Source: Streptomyces sp. S465 (GTDB lineage: Bacteria > Actinomycetota > Actinomycetes > Streptomycetales > Streptomycetaceae). Taken from it: DNA of 64,000 nucleotides. The stretch is from contig NZ_CP114036.1 in assembly GCF_026898115.1 (NCBI RefSeq), forward strand, positions 6,876,001 through 6,940,000, written 5' to 3'. The stretch's first letter is position 1. Each line of letters opens with the position of its first letter. This document shows, in pieces, positions 42,345-50,808 of this stretch. Below the pieces are notes generated by a model. The model was not told the origin of the DNA. It made no database searches and saw only the letters and a list, made by a program, of their open reading frames with translations. Position numbers and translations under genes: made by a program.

Positions 42345-43238
42345 ATGACCGCTGACCGATTCCACCGGGCTCTGCGAAGCCTGCGCGGGCTGGCCGTGGG
42401 TGACGCCCTCGGCTCCCAGTTCTTCGTCCCCGCCAACTATCCGTTTCTGAAGCGCCGTGAGCTGCCGCCAGCCCCCTGGCAGTGGACCGATGACACCGAG
42501 ATGGCCTGTTCGGTCCTGGCCCACCTGGTGGTCCACGGCCGGATCGACCAGGACCATCTCGTCCGATCCTTCGCCGACCACCATGACTTCGACCGGGGCT
42601 ACGGCCCCGCCGTGAACCGGATGCTCCGCCTGATCAGGGAGGGCGGCGACTGGCGTGACCTGGCCGCCGGGCTGTTCCAGGGGCAGGGGTCGTGGGGCAA
42701 CGGCGCCGCGATGCGGATCGCCCCGCTGGGCGCCTGGTACGCGGGTGACGCGGAGCAGGCCACGCACCAGGCGGAGATCTCGGCCTACACCACGCATCAG
42801 CACCGTGAAGCGGTGGCGGGAGCCATGGCGGTGGCCGCGGCCGCGGCGCTGGTGGCCGATCCGGCGGGCCGCGGCGGCCCGGAGGAGCTGCTGGACCGGG
42901 TGGTCGATCTGGTGCCGCGCAGCGCCGTCCAGGCGGGGCTGCGCCGCGCCCGCGACATGCTCGACTACGCGGACGCCGGCACGGTCGCCGCGGTTCTCGG
43001 CTGCGGCCGCCGCACCAGTGCTCATGACACCGTGCCGTTCGCCCTGTGGGCCGCCGCCCGCCACCTCGGTTCCTTCGAGGAGACGTTCTGGCAGACGGCC
43101 TCGGCCGGCGGAGACGTGGACACCACCTGCGCCATTGCCGGGGGAGTGGTCGCGGCCGAGGCCGCCGGTGCGCCGCCCGACACCTGGCAGGACCGCACCG
43201 AGCCGCTGCCGGAGTGGGTGCCGCTGTCGGCCGACTGA
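42345..43238 (+). CDS. ADP-ribosylglycohydrolase family protein
   Basis: A 297-residue member of the DraG/ARH family that removes ADP-ribose from protein or nucleic acid or hydrolyses ADP-ribosyl compounds. Metal-binding motifs are complete: GLAVGDALGSQF, QWTDDTEMA and AGGDVDTTCAIAGG. The ATG at 42345 lies 8 bp after TAGAGT (42331-42336), of which TAG is the phosphatase stop codon. No ADP-ribosyltransferase partner is nearby. Confidence 0.9.
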   Translation: MTADRFHRALRSLRGLAVGDALGSQFFVPANYPFLKRRELPPAPWQWTDDTEMACSVLAHLVVHGRIDQDHLVRSFADHHDFDRGYGPAVNRMLRLIREGGDWRDLAAGLFQGQGSWGNGAAMRIAPLGAWYAGDAEQATHQAEISAYTTHQHREAVAGAMAVAAAAALVADPAGRGGPEELLDRVVDLVPRSAVQAGLRRARDMLDYADAGTVAAVLGCGRRTSAHDTVPFALWAAARHLGSFEETFWQTASAGGDVDTTCAIAGGVVAAEAAGAPPDTWQDRTEPLPEWVPLSAD

Positions 43239-43429
43239 CTGTTTCCAGGGGCGTGATGTGGCGGGTCGCCCGGTTTGCCCCGCTCGTCGAACCCGCTGCC
43301 CAGCACGCGGTGTTGAGCGGAAACGGTCACCTGATCCACCAGGGAGGGGACCGCCGGAGGTGGCCGGGGGCCACTGCCGAGGATCCGGCTACCGCACGCA
43401 GGTAAGAGCGGCGTAATGTTGTCCTCGCC

Positions 43430-44131
43430 ATGGCCTATGAACCGCCCACTCACAGTGTCGAGCGCTCGCTCCGCGCCACGACAGGAGCCAAGATCGTCGT
43501 CGGTATCGACGAGGTCGGGCGCGGGGCATGGGCCGGTCCGGTGACGGTCTGCGCGGCGGTCACCGGTCTGCGCCGTCCGCCGACCGGACTCACCGACTCC
43601 AAGCTGCTGAGTCCCAAGAAGCGCACGGCCCTGGCCCAGGAGTTGGACTCGTGGGTCACCGCGCACGCCCTGGGTCACTCCTCGCCTGAGGAGATCGACG
43701 ACCTGGGGATGACGGCCGCCCTCCGGCTCGCCGCCACGCGGGCGCTGGACGCGCTGCCGGTCCGGCCGGACGCGGTGATCCTGGACGGGAAGTACGACTA
43801 CCTCGGCGCTCCCTGGACGGTTCGTACGGTCATCAAGGGCGATCAGTCCTGCGTGTCCGTCGCCGCCGCCTCGGTGATCGCCAAGGTGCGCCGGGATGCG
43901 ATGATGGCCGAACTGGGAGCCCAGCACGTGGACTTCCGCTTCGAGGACAACGCCGGATATCCGTCCCCCGCGCACCGCGCCGCCCTGCGGGACCTGGGGC
44001 CCACGCCCCACCACCGGCTGTCCTGGGCCTATCTGGACGGGTTGCCCCGGTGGCGACACCTGAAGCGGGTCCGCAGCACACCCGAACCGGTCGGGCTGGA
44101 GGGCGAAGGCCAACTCGGCTTCGACTTCTGA
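43430..44131 (+). CDS. rnhB: Ribonuclease HII
   Basis: Cuts RNA in RNA-DNA hybrids and initiates ribonucleotide excision, 233 residues. VVGIDEVGRGAWAGPV provides the first catalytic acids, ILDGKYDYLG and CVSVAAASVIAKVRRD the others; NAGYPSPAHRAAL is the usual C-terminal motif. The ATG at 43430 is 10 bp after a -10-like TAATGT (43414-43419). Upstream is a 191-bp gap with no gene seen. Confidence 0.96.
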   Translation: MAYEPPTHSVERSLRATTGAKIVVGIDEVGRGAWAGPVTVCAAVTGLRRPPTGLTDSKLLSPKKRTALAQELDSWVTAHALGHSSPEEIDDLGMTAALRLAATRALDALPVRPDAVILDGKYDYLGAPWTVRTVIKGDQSCVSVAAASVIAKVRRDAMMAELGAQHVDFRFEDNAGYPSPAHRAALRDLGPTPHHRLSWAYLDGLPRWRHLKRVRSTPEPVGLEGEGQLGFDF

Positions 44132-44199
44132 GCAGACCAAGCGGTCCAAACCGCCACCCGCCGATGCGACTCGCACCGACGTTTGATAGACATCAGCCC

Positions 44200-44859
44200 A
44201 TGCCTCTCATCCCCGAGGAGCCTCAGATTCACGAGAGTGTCCCGGGTCCCCGCGCGACACCGGCCGCAGGCCGCACCGCGCCGACCCCTCGTCCTGTCCC
44301 TGGTCCCGGCCCCCGGCCCGCACCGCGGCGGCCTGGAAGCCCCGGTCCCAACCGTGGCTCCGCCGGAACCTCGTCGGCTCAGTCGCAGCGCACCACGAGT
44401 GATGCGACGAAGCCCGTGCCGACCGCCCCGGCGGCTTCGGCTGCCAAGAACGCATCCGCCGCCGCGAAGTCCACTCCCCAGATCCAGCTGATCCCCGCCT
44501 CGGCGGACGGTGCGCTGGACGCGGCGGACGAGGCGGTCGACCTGCTGCTGGATTCCGGCCGGGCACCCGGTGACATCCTGGTGCTGACCACCGGGGAGCA
44601 GCATCCGTGGGCGGCGCATGAGTTGTCCTTCGGCGAGGCGTCCTACTGGGCGCAGCACGACGCCGGTGATGACGTCTTCTACGCCACCGCGGGGGCCGAC
44701 CGCGTCAAGGGCCGCCCGGTCGTGGTCGTCGCGGTCAACGGCGGTGCGAATGACACCGTGGCCCGCGTACTGCCCGAGGCGATGAACCGCGCCGGAGCGC
44801 TGCTGATCGTCTGCGGCGACCCGAAGCGGATCAACACCGTCATCGGTTCGGGAGCCTGA
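44200..44859 (+). CDS. Hypothetical protein, helicase C-terminal-like fragment
   Basis: A 219-residue protein with a Pro/Ala/Ser-rich first half of about 100 residues and an alpha/beta second half: ADEAVDLLLDSGRAPGDILVLTTGE, ADRVKGRPVVVVAVNGG and LLIVCGDPKRIN. The second half weakly resembles the end of UvrD-type helicases (VKGRPVVVVAV recalls the VKGLE...VV motif), but no ATPase core is present. It follows rnhB by 68 bp. Function unknown. A -10-like TAGACA lies 7 bp before the ATG. Confidence 0.65.
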   Translation: MPLIPEEPQIHESVPGPRATPAAGRTAPTPRPVPGPGPRPAPRRPGSPGPNRGSAGTSSAQSQRTTSDATKPVPTAPAASAAKNASAAAKSTPQIQLIPASADGALDAADEAVDLLLDSGRAPGDILVLTTGEQHPWAAHELSFGEASYWAQHDAGDDVFYATAGADRVKGRPVVVVAVNGGANDTVARVLPEAMNRAGALLIVCGDPKRINTVIGSGA

Positions 44860-44964
44860 CGCCACCCGTCCCCGAACGCCCGGAGCCCGGCGGTTTCTGT
44901 CCCTCGCGGCGGAGCTGTCCGGCGTCCGGACGGCCGGTGGTCGTGCGCGTTGTCCGGCGACCGG

Positions 44965-45585
44965 TCAGACGGCGGCGGAGTGGCTCAGCGCCTGCCGCGC
45001 CCCGGAACGGGACCGCGGCAGCGCCTTCGCGTCGTCGTCGCCCTTGACGGCCACGCCCAGCGCGGTGCGCAGCGAAGCGGAGTGCGGCCGACGGCCGCCC
45101 CGCCCCTCGCCGAAGACCTGCCATCCGTCGCGGGTCAAGGTGATGTACGCGCCGCAGCGCAGGCCGTGCAGGGTGCAGGCGTCACGCAGCCCCCACATCC
45201 AAGCGCCGTCCTCCTCCGTCCACCGGCTCTCGCCCTCGCGGCAGTAGAGCAGCACGGCGGTGCGGATCGGTGTGCGGCGCCGCAGATCGTGCGGGATCAC
45301 CCGGCGCAGCTGGGCCAGCAGCGCGTTCCGGAATTCCCAGCCGTCCGCGGCGGCAGCGCCGTGGCGGACGAACGAGGCGCTCGCCGTGAGCCGTTCGTCC
45401 GGATCGAGGACGGCGACGACGGCGGTCGACGGCGACGGCAGATGGCGACTGTGCAGCCCGGTGACCACCTCGCGCGGATTGCGCAGCAGTGGAATCCCCG
45501 CTGCCGCCCATTCGGAGGGCTGGAGTATCCGGCCGAGCCGGGAAGCGGGATCGGCGGCCGGTGACGGAGTGAAGCCGAAGGTCAC
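44965..45585 (-). CDS. Conserved hypothetical protein
   Basis: A 206-residue soluble protein of unknown function. VTFGFTPSPAADPASRLG begins the chain, with EWEFRNALLAQL-type and RTAVLLYCREGESRWTEED segments and a basic Ser-rich tail. The GTG at 45585 has GGGAGG 4-5 bp upstream. It lies downstream of recQ on the same strand with a 226-bp gap, so it likely has its own promoter. I do not recognise a domain. Confidence 0.65.
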   Translation of the reverse strand: MTFGFTPSPAADPASRLGRILQPSEWAAAGIPLLRNPREVVTGLHSRHLPSPSTAVVAVLDPDERLTASASFVRHGAAAADGWEFRNALLAQLRRVIPHDLRRRTPIRTAVLLYCREGESRWTEEDGAWMWGLRDACTLHGLRCGAYITLTRDGWQVFGEGRGGRRPHSASLRTALGVAVKGDDDAKALPRSRSGARQALSHSAAV

Positions 45586-45811
45586 GGTCCTCCCTTCGTC
45601 TGCGCCCACGGTCCGTGCGAAGGTCGGGCACGGGCGCAGGCCGCGACACAGCCCCGTCGGGACCACGGGCGGGCCGGGGGCGGGGAGCTGTTGTCAATTC
45701 TCGCGGTCGCGCCCGCATGCGGCAATGAGCAATTGGCGCCGCTGGTCGATTTGCCGGGATGTGCGGTCAATATTCCCGACCGGTTCGCGCTCGCCGCGGC
45801 CCCGGCCGCCC

Positions 45812-47977
45812 TCACCCCTGCACGGCGAGGACCAGCGGAAACACTCCGGCTGCTCCGGCCCGGCGAAGCAGCCGGGAAGCAACGGCCAGGGTCCAGCCGG
45901 TGTCCGCCATGTCGTCCACCAGCAGCACCGGCCCACCCGCCTCGGCAAGGGCCGCCGCCAGCGGGGGCGGCACGGTCAGCGCGCCGTGCAGCGCACGCAG
46001 CCGCTGAGCGCTGTTGGTGCGCGGCACCCGGGTGTCACTCTCGCCGGCGTGGTACGCGACGCTGCCGAGCAGGGGCAACCGGCCGATGGTGGCGATCCGT
46101 TCGCCGAGCGTCCGGATCAACTGCGGGCGGGTGCGTGAGGCGATCGTGACCACGCCCACCGGGCGGGCCGGGGCGTCCGGCGCGCCCGAGGCCCAGCCGC
46201 CGGGACCCTTGGCCCAGTCGGCGAGCACCGTCACCACCGCACCGGCCACATCGTCGGGCACCGGGGCGTCCGGGGTCTGCGGGGCCAGCAGCGGCCGCAG
46301 CCGGTTTCCCCAGCCGATGTCGGAGAGGCGGCCCAGGGCCCGGCCCGGGGCGGCCTGCTCATCCGCCGCGATGCGGCCCTTGAGGTCCACACCGACCGTC
46401 GGCAGGCCGGTCGGCCACATGCGGCGCGGCTCCACCTCGACACCGGGCCGCCCCAGCTCACCGCGCGCTGCGTCCAGCGAGGCCGCGGACACCTCGGCGG
46501 TGAACCGCGCCCCCGCGCAGTTGTCACACCGGCCACAGGGCGCCGCCTTCTCGTCGTCCAGCTGCCGCCGCAGGAACTCCATCCGGCAGTCGGCCGTCGC
46601 GGCGTACTCCCGCATGGCCTGCTGCTCGGCCTCCCGCTGGCGCGCCACCCACGCATACCGCTCCGCGTCGTACGCCCAGGGCTGACCGGTCGCGGTCCAG
46701 CCGCCGCGCACACGCCGCACCGCTCCGTCCACGTCGAGCACCTTGAGCATGGTCTCCAGACGTGACCGCCGCAGCTCGACCTGGGGCTCGAGCGCGGGCA
46801 GGGACACCGGCCGGTCCGGCCTCGCCAGCACCTCGAGCGTGCGGCGCACCTGCTCCTCGGGCGGGAAGGCGAGTGAGGCGAAGTACCGCCAGATCGCCTC
46901 GTCCTCACGGCCGGGCAGCAGCAGCACCTCGGCGTGCTCCACACCGCGTCCGGCACGGCCGACCTGCTGGTAGTAGGCGATGGGGGAGGACGGTGAACCG
47001 AGGTGCACCACGAAGCCGAGGTCCGGCTTGTCGAAGCCCATGCCCAGCGCGGAGGTGGCGATCAGCGCCTTGACCCGGTTGGCCAGCAGATCCTCCTCGG
47101 CCTGCTGACGATCCGCGTTCTCCGTCTTGCCGGTGTAGGAGGCGACCGTATGGCCGCGCTGCCGCAGAAACGCGGTCACTTCCTCGGCCGCGGCCACGGT
47201 GAGGGTGTAGACGATCCCGGAGCCCGGCAGCTCATCGAGGTGGTCGGCGAGCCAGGCGAGCCGATGGGCGGCGTCCGGCAGCGGCAGCACGGCCAGCCGC
47301 AGGCTTTCCCGGTCCAGCGGGCCGCGCAGCACCAGCGCCCGTGTGGACCCTTCGCCTGTGCCCAACTGCTCGGCCACATCCGCGGTGACCCGTGCGTTCG
47401 CGGTCGCGGTCGTGGCGAGCACGGGCACGCCCCGGGGCAGATCGGCGAGCATGGTGCGCAGTCTGCGGTAGTCGGGCCGGAAGTCATGCCCCCAGTCGGA
47501 GATGCAGTGTGCCTCGTCGACGACCAGCAGACCGGTGGCGGCGGCGAGCTGTGGCAGCACCTGGTCGCGGAAATCCGGGTTGTTGAGCCGCTCCGGACTC
47601 ACCAGCAGCACATCCACCTCGCCCGCGGCCACCTCCGCCTGGATGGTGTCCCACTCCTCGGTGTTGGCGGAATTGATGGTGCGGGCGTGGATACCCGCGC
47701 GCGCGGCAGCCTCGACCTGGTTGCGCATCAGCGCGAGCAGCGGGGAGACGATCACGGTCGGACCGCTGCCGCGCTCGCGCAGCAGCGCGGTGGCGACGAA
47801 ATACACCGCCGACTTTCCCCAGCCGGTGCGCTGCACGACCAGCGCCCGGCGGCGCTCGGCGACCAGCGCCTCGATCGCCCGCCATTGGTCCTCCCGGAGC
47901 CGGGCGGAACCGGTGGTGTCCCCGACGAGGCGGGCCAGGACGCGGTCGGCTGAAGTGCGCAGGTCTTCGTCGCTCAT
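45812..47977 (-). CDS. RecQ-family helicase with C-terminal phosphoribosyltransferase-like domain
   Basis: A 721-residue 3'-5' DNA helicase. Motifs include Walker A QRTGWGKSAVYF, VDEAHCISDWGHDFRPDY, ATTATAN and GRAGRG; the RecQ zinc domain has cysteines in ATADCRMEF and APCGRCDNCAG. In place of an HRDC domain, the last 160 residues resemble a type I phosphoribosyltransferase, with the PRPP-loop-like VLLVDDMADTGWTLAVASRLL. The ATG at 47977 is preferred; TTG 47989 is possible. Divergent from the DUF4192 gene across a DnaA-box palindrome. Confidence 0.88.
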   Translation of the reverse strand: MSDEDLRTSADRVLARLVGDTTGSARLREDQWRAIEALVAERRRALVVQRTGWGKSAVYFVATALLRERGSGPTVIVSPLLALMRNQVEAAARAGIHARTINSANTEEWDTIQAEVAAGEVDVLLVSPERLNNPDFRDQVLPQLAAATGLLVVDEAHCISDWGHDFRPDYRRLRTMLADLPRGVPVLATTATANARVTADVAEQLGTGEGSTRALVLRGPLDRESLRLAVLPLPDAAHRLAWLADHLDELPGSGIVYTLTVAAAEEVTAFLRQRGHTVASYTGKTENADRQQAEEDLLANRVKALIATSALGMGFDKPDLGFVVHLGSPSSPIAYYQQVGRAGRGVEHAEVLLLPGREDEAIWRYFASLAFPPEEQVRRTLEVLARPDRPVSLPALEPQVELRRSRLETMLKVLDVDGAVRRVRGGWTATGQPWAYDAERYAWVARQREAEQQAMREYAATADCRMEFLRRQLDDEKAAPCGRCDNCAGARFTAEVSAASLDAARGELGRPGVEVEPRRMWPTGLPTVGVDLKGRIAADEQAAPGRALGRLSDIGWGNRLRPLLAPQTPDAPVPDDVAGAVVTVLADWAKGPGGWASGAPDAPARPVGVVTIASRTRPQLIRTLGERIATIGRLPLLGSVAYHAGESDTRVPRTNSAQRLRALHGALTVPPPLAAALAEAGGPVLLVDDMADTGWTLAVASRLLRRAGAAGVFPLVLAVQG

Positions 47978-48026
47978 GCCCCCATGCAACCCGATCCCCC
48001 CGACATCGTGCCAACGACGCCGACAG

Positions 48027-48050
48027 CCTGTGGATAAGGTTATCCACAGG
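48027..48050. promoter_or_regulatory. Paired inverted DnaA boxes
   Basis: CCTGTGGATAA-GG-TTATCCACAGG is a perfect 11-bp inverted repeat with a 2-bp centre. Each arm holds a perfect DnaA box (TGTGGATAA at 48029-48037, TTATCCACA at 48040-48048). It lies in the 110-bp gap between the divergent recQ and DUF4192 genes, so it may control both or act as a DnaA-titrating site. Confidence 0.65.
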
Positions 48051-48087
48051 GGTGGCGGGGCCGACGGGGCTGAGGGACCGTCGGGAC

Positions 48088-49590
48088 ATGACTCGACACA
48101 ACGAAGCGGCCGGCCTGTCCGGCGCAGAGCAGGTCACCCTCCGCAGCCCGGCCGAGCTCGCGGACGCCCTGCCCTATGTCCTGGGCTTCCAACCGGACGA
48201 CAGCATCGTGATGATCGCGTTGCACGGCCCCCGCGGCCGGTTCGGCGGCAGGCTGAGGCTCGGCATTCCCCGTATTCCCGAGGAGTGGCCCGAGGCCTGC
48301 GACCAGCTTGCCGAGTGCCTGATCAGCGGCAGCGAGCGGCGTGCCGGGCGACCGGACGGGCTCATCCTGTTCCTGTGCCAGGAGCCGGCCGAGGGCGAGT
48401 CCGGGCAGGAGGCGATGGAGCGGCTGCGGCCCCTCGCCCAGTGCCTGCGCACCGCGTGCGGCAGGCTGGAGGTGCCGGTGTTCGAGGCACTGTGCATCTC
48501 CGACGGCCGGTTCTGGTCCTATGTCTGTCCCGACCGGCGCTGCTGCCCGCCGGAAGGCGTACCGCTCGCCCTGCCCGGCACCTCGGTCATGGCCGCGGCG
48601 GCGACGTTCGCGGGGGTCCAGGTGCGTGGCTCGCTGCGCGAGATGGAAGCCAGGCTCGCTCCGCTCGACGCACCCCGGGCCGAGGAACAGGAGCGGGCGC
48701 TGGACGCGGCCGGGGCCGAGCTCGTGCCGAGGATTCTGGACGGTGGTGGCTGCGCGGCGGTGTGCGCCGAGACCCTCGGTCTGCTGGGCCGGATGCTGGA
48801 CCGGTTCCGGGCCGCGCCGCCGGTCGCCGACACCCGTTCGGCCGATCTCCGCGATGACGGGCTGCTCGACGACCAGGAGGCGGCCACGGCGATCATCGCG
48901 CTGCAGGACCGGCGGACACGGGACCGGGCAGCCGGATGGATGGAGGGAGTGGAAGCCGACGCGGCGCTGCAGCTGTGGCGCGCGCTGGCCCGTCGCTGCG
49001 TCGGCTCGTACGGGGAGCATGCGGCGGCGCCGCTCACTCTGGCGGGCTGGGCCGCCTGGTCGGCGGGTGACGAGCTCACGGCACGGGTGGCGCTCGGCCG
49101 TGCTCTGCGGGTCGACCCCGACTATCTCTTCGCCAGGCTGCTGCACCAGGCGTGCAACGAGGGGGTCAGCCTGGAGCTGTTGCGCCAATGCGTGCGCAGG
49201 GAGGGCGCGGATCGCGCCGTGCATGCGGCGGTGCACGAGGAGCTGGAGCGGCTCGGCGGCCTGGAGGCCGCCGAGCCGGTGGAAGTCCGCGAAGCGGCCG
49301 GAACAGCCGGCCCGGCCGATTCGGCTGAGCCGGCCGGGCCCGCCTCTGATGTCGAGCCCGCCGCTCACGCCAGGTCCTGCGACACAGGGGCGGCGGAGCA
49401 GCCGGCGGAGGGGAAAGGCGGGGGAGGCCAGGAGGAGCGGCGGCCGGAGCGAGGGCGGCCGGGCACCGCGAGCCCGGGTGGCGAAGGCGGCCCTGCGCAG
49501 GCGAGCGCCCCAGGTGGCAGGCGCCGTCCGGAAGGGCGGCCGCGTACCCGTCGCAGGAGTGGTGGACGGGGAGCGCGCAGCCGCGGCTGA
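48088..49590 (+). CDS. DUF4192 domain protein
   Basis: A 500-residue actinobacterial protein. The DUF4192 domain begins SPAELADALPYVLGFQPDDS and covers about residues 15-380, including FGGRLRLGIPRIPEEW and a TPR-like AGDELTARVALGRALRVDPDY. A disordered Pro/Gly/Arg-rich tail of about 120 residues ends RRRSGGRGARSRG. No biochemical role is established that I know of. The ATG at 48088 follows the DnaA-box palindrome by 37 bp. Divergent from recQ, suggesting shared control. Confidence 0.83.
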   Translation: MTRHNEAAGLSGAEQVTLRSPAELADALPYVLGFQPDDSIVMIALHGPRGRFGGRLRLGIPRIPEEWPEACDQLAECLISGSERRAGRPDGLILFLCQEPAEGESGQEAMERLRPLAQCLRTACGRLEVPVFEALCISDGRFWSYVCPDRRCCPPEGVPLALPGTSVMAAAATFAGVQVRGSLREMEARLAPLDAPRAEEQERALDAAGAELVPRILDGGGCAAVCAETLGLLGRMLDRFRAAPPVADTRSADLRDDGLLDDQEAATAIIALQDRRTRDRAAGWMEGVEADAALQLWRALARRCVGSYGEHAAAPLTLAGWAAWSAGDELTARVALGRALRVDPDYLFARLLHQACNEGVSLELLRQCVRREGADRAVHAAVHEELERLGGLEAAEPVEVREAAGTAGPADSAEPAGPASDVEPAAHARSCDTGAAEQPAEGKGGGGQEERRPERGRPGTASPGGEGGPAQASAPGGRRRPEGRPRTRRRSGGRGARSRG

Positions 49591-49855
49591 CCCGGACCGG
49601 CCGAGCATGTCCTCGGGCATCAGCGGTGGGCGCCACAGAGCGGGCCGATGCGGAGGCCCCGAGGTGGATGGGGGGCGGTCGGCGGGCGGGGCGGATGCTC
49701 TGGAGCGGTGGACAGTGGACAGTGGCCGGCCGCGTGGTGGTGAGCGGTGGGCCGGGGCGTGGGGTGGCTCGGGGGGACTCGGAAGGAGGTGCGGGAAACG
49801 TGCGGGCGAATGCTTGAGAGAGCGATTTCTCGAACATCAGTGATCATGCTCAAGC
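49591..49855. other. Intergenic region before the Nudix gene
   Basis: No gene is seen. The first 200 bp are GC-rich with short GGTGG and GTGGACA echoes. From about 49810 the region turns AT-richer; GCTTGAG (49812-49818) and CTCAAGC (49849-49855) form a distant 7-bp inverted pair just before the Nudix operator. Confidence 0.5.
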
Positions 49856-49886
49856 GCCTGATTATCGTCAGGCAGACGACTATGAT
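49856..49886 (+). promoter_or_regulatory. Promoter and operator of the Nudix regulator
   Basis: GCCTGA-TTATCG-TCAGGC (49856-49873) is a perfect 6-bp inverted repeat. The -10 hexamer TATGAT (49881-49886) lies 6 bp before the ATG at 49893, so the transcript is probably leaderless and the repeat covers the -35 and spacer. This fits autorepression by the Nudix/winged-helix protein. Confidence 0.65.
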
Positions 49887-49892
49887 CGCGTC

Positions 49893-50654
49893 ATGCCCTA
49901 CGACCCGTCGGCTTTTCCGGCTTTCGCCGTCTCCGTTGATCTGGTCGTGCTCACCGTGCGGCGGCATGCGCTGTGTGCGCTGGCCGTCCGCCGCGGGGAG
50001 CCACCCTTCAAAGGGCGGTGGGCGCTGCCCGGTGGTTTCGTTCGGCCCGATGAGGACCTCTCCGCCGCCGCTGCCAGGGAGCTGATCGAGGAGACCGGGC
50101 TGCTCGCACATGACCCCACGCTCCCGGCTCCTCCGAACGCCGCCCATCTCGAGCAGCTCGCCACGTACGGCGATCCAAAGCGGGACCCCAGGATGCGTGT
50201 GGTCAGCGTGGCGCACCTCGCGCTCGCCCCTGACCTGCCCGCGCCCCGGGCCGGAGGCGACGCGCACAGTGTGCGCTGGGCCCCGGTCGAAACATTGCTC
50301 GACCAGGACGGGGCCTTCGGCCGCGACAGTGATCTGGCCGCCCCGCTCGCCTTCGACCACGCCCGCATCCTCGCGGACGGGGTCGAGCGCGCCCGGTCCA
50401 AGATCGAGTACTCCTCGCTGGCCACCGCTTTCTGTCCTCAGGAGTTCACGGTCGGCGAGCTGCGCAGGGTGTACGAGGCGGTGTGGGGTGTGGCCCTGGA
50501 TCCCCGTAACTTCCACCGCAAGGTCACCGGCACCCCGGGATTCCTGGTGCCCACGGGCGGTACGACGACTCGTCAGGGTGGCCGTCCCGCACAGCTGTTC
50601 CGGGCCGGAGGGGCGACGCTGCTCAACCCGCCCATGCTCCGTCCCGAGGTGTGA
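49893..50654 (+). CDS. Nudix hydrolase / NrtR-like regulator
   Basis: A 253-residue protein with an N-terminal Nudix domain (WALPGGFVRPDEDLSAAAARELIEETGLL, the Nudix box with REL..EE) and a C-terminal winged-helix-like region (FTVGELRRVYEAVWGVALDPRNFHRKVTGTPGFL), the architecture of NrtR repressors that sense ADP-ribose in NAD metabolism. The Nudix box looks intact, so hydrolysis is possible. An inverted repeat overlaps its own promoter. No NAD gene is adjacent, so the regulon is unknown. Its 3' end is tandemly duplicated. Confidence 0.87.
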   Translation: MPYDPSAFPAFAVSVDLVVLTVRRHALCALAVRRGEPPFKGRWALPGGFVRPDEDLSAAAARELIEETGLLAHDPTLPAPPNAAHLEQLATYGDPKRDPRMRVVSVAHLALAPDLPAPRAGGDAHSVRWAPVETLLDQDGAFGRDSDLAAPLAFDHARILADGVERARSKIEYSSLATAFCPQEFTVGELRRVYEAVWGVALDPRNFHRKVTGTPGFLVPTGGTTTRQGGRPAQLFRAGGATLLNPPMLRPEV

Positions 50655-50678
50655 CCCATGCTCCCTCCCGAGGTGTGA
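50631..50678. repeat. 24-bp tandem duplication over the Nudix gene stop codon
   Basis: Two 24-bp copies (50631-50654 and 50655-50678), CCCATGCTCC(G/C)TCCCGAGGT core, differ at one base. The first copy ends with the TGA stop of the Nudix gene. Confidence 0.88.
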
Positions 50679-50808
50679 CGAGCCATGACACGACGGTTCC
50701 GCAGGAGGTGTATCTACCGAAGAAATAGGACATAGCGGGTTAACGTGCTCCGGTACGCCACCAGTCCCCACGTGCCATCGAGCGGTTCCATGCCCCGCGG
50801 GAGAAGCC

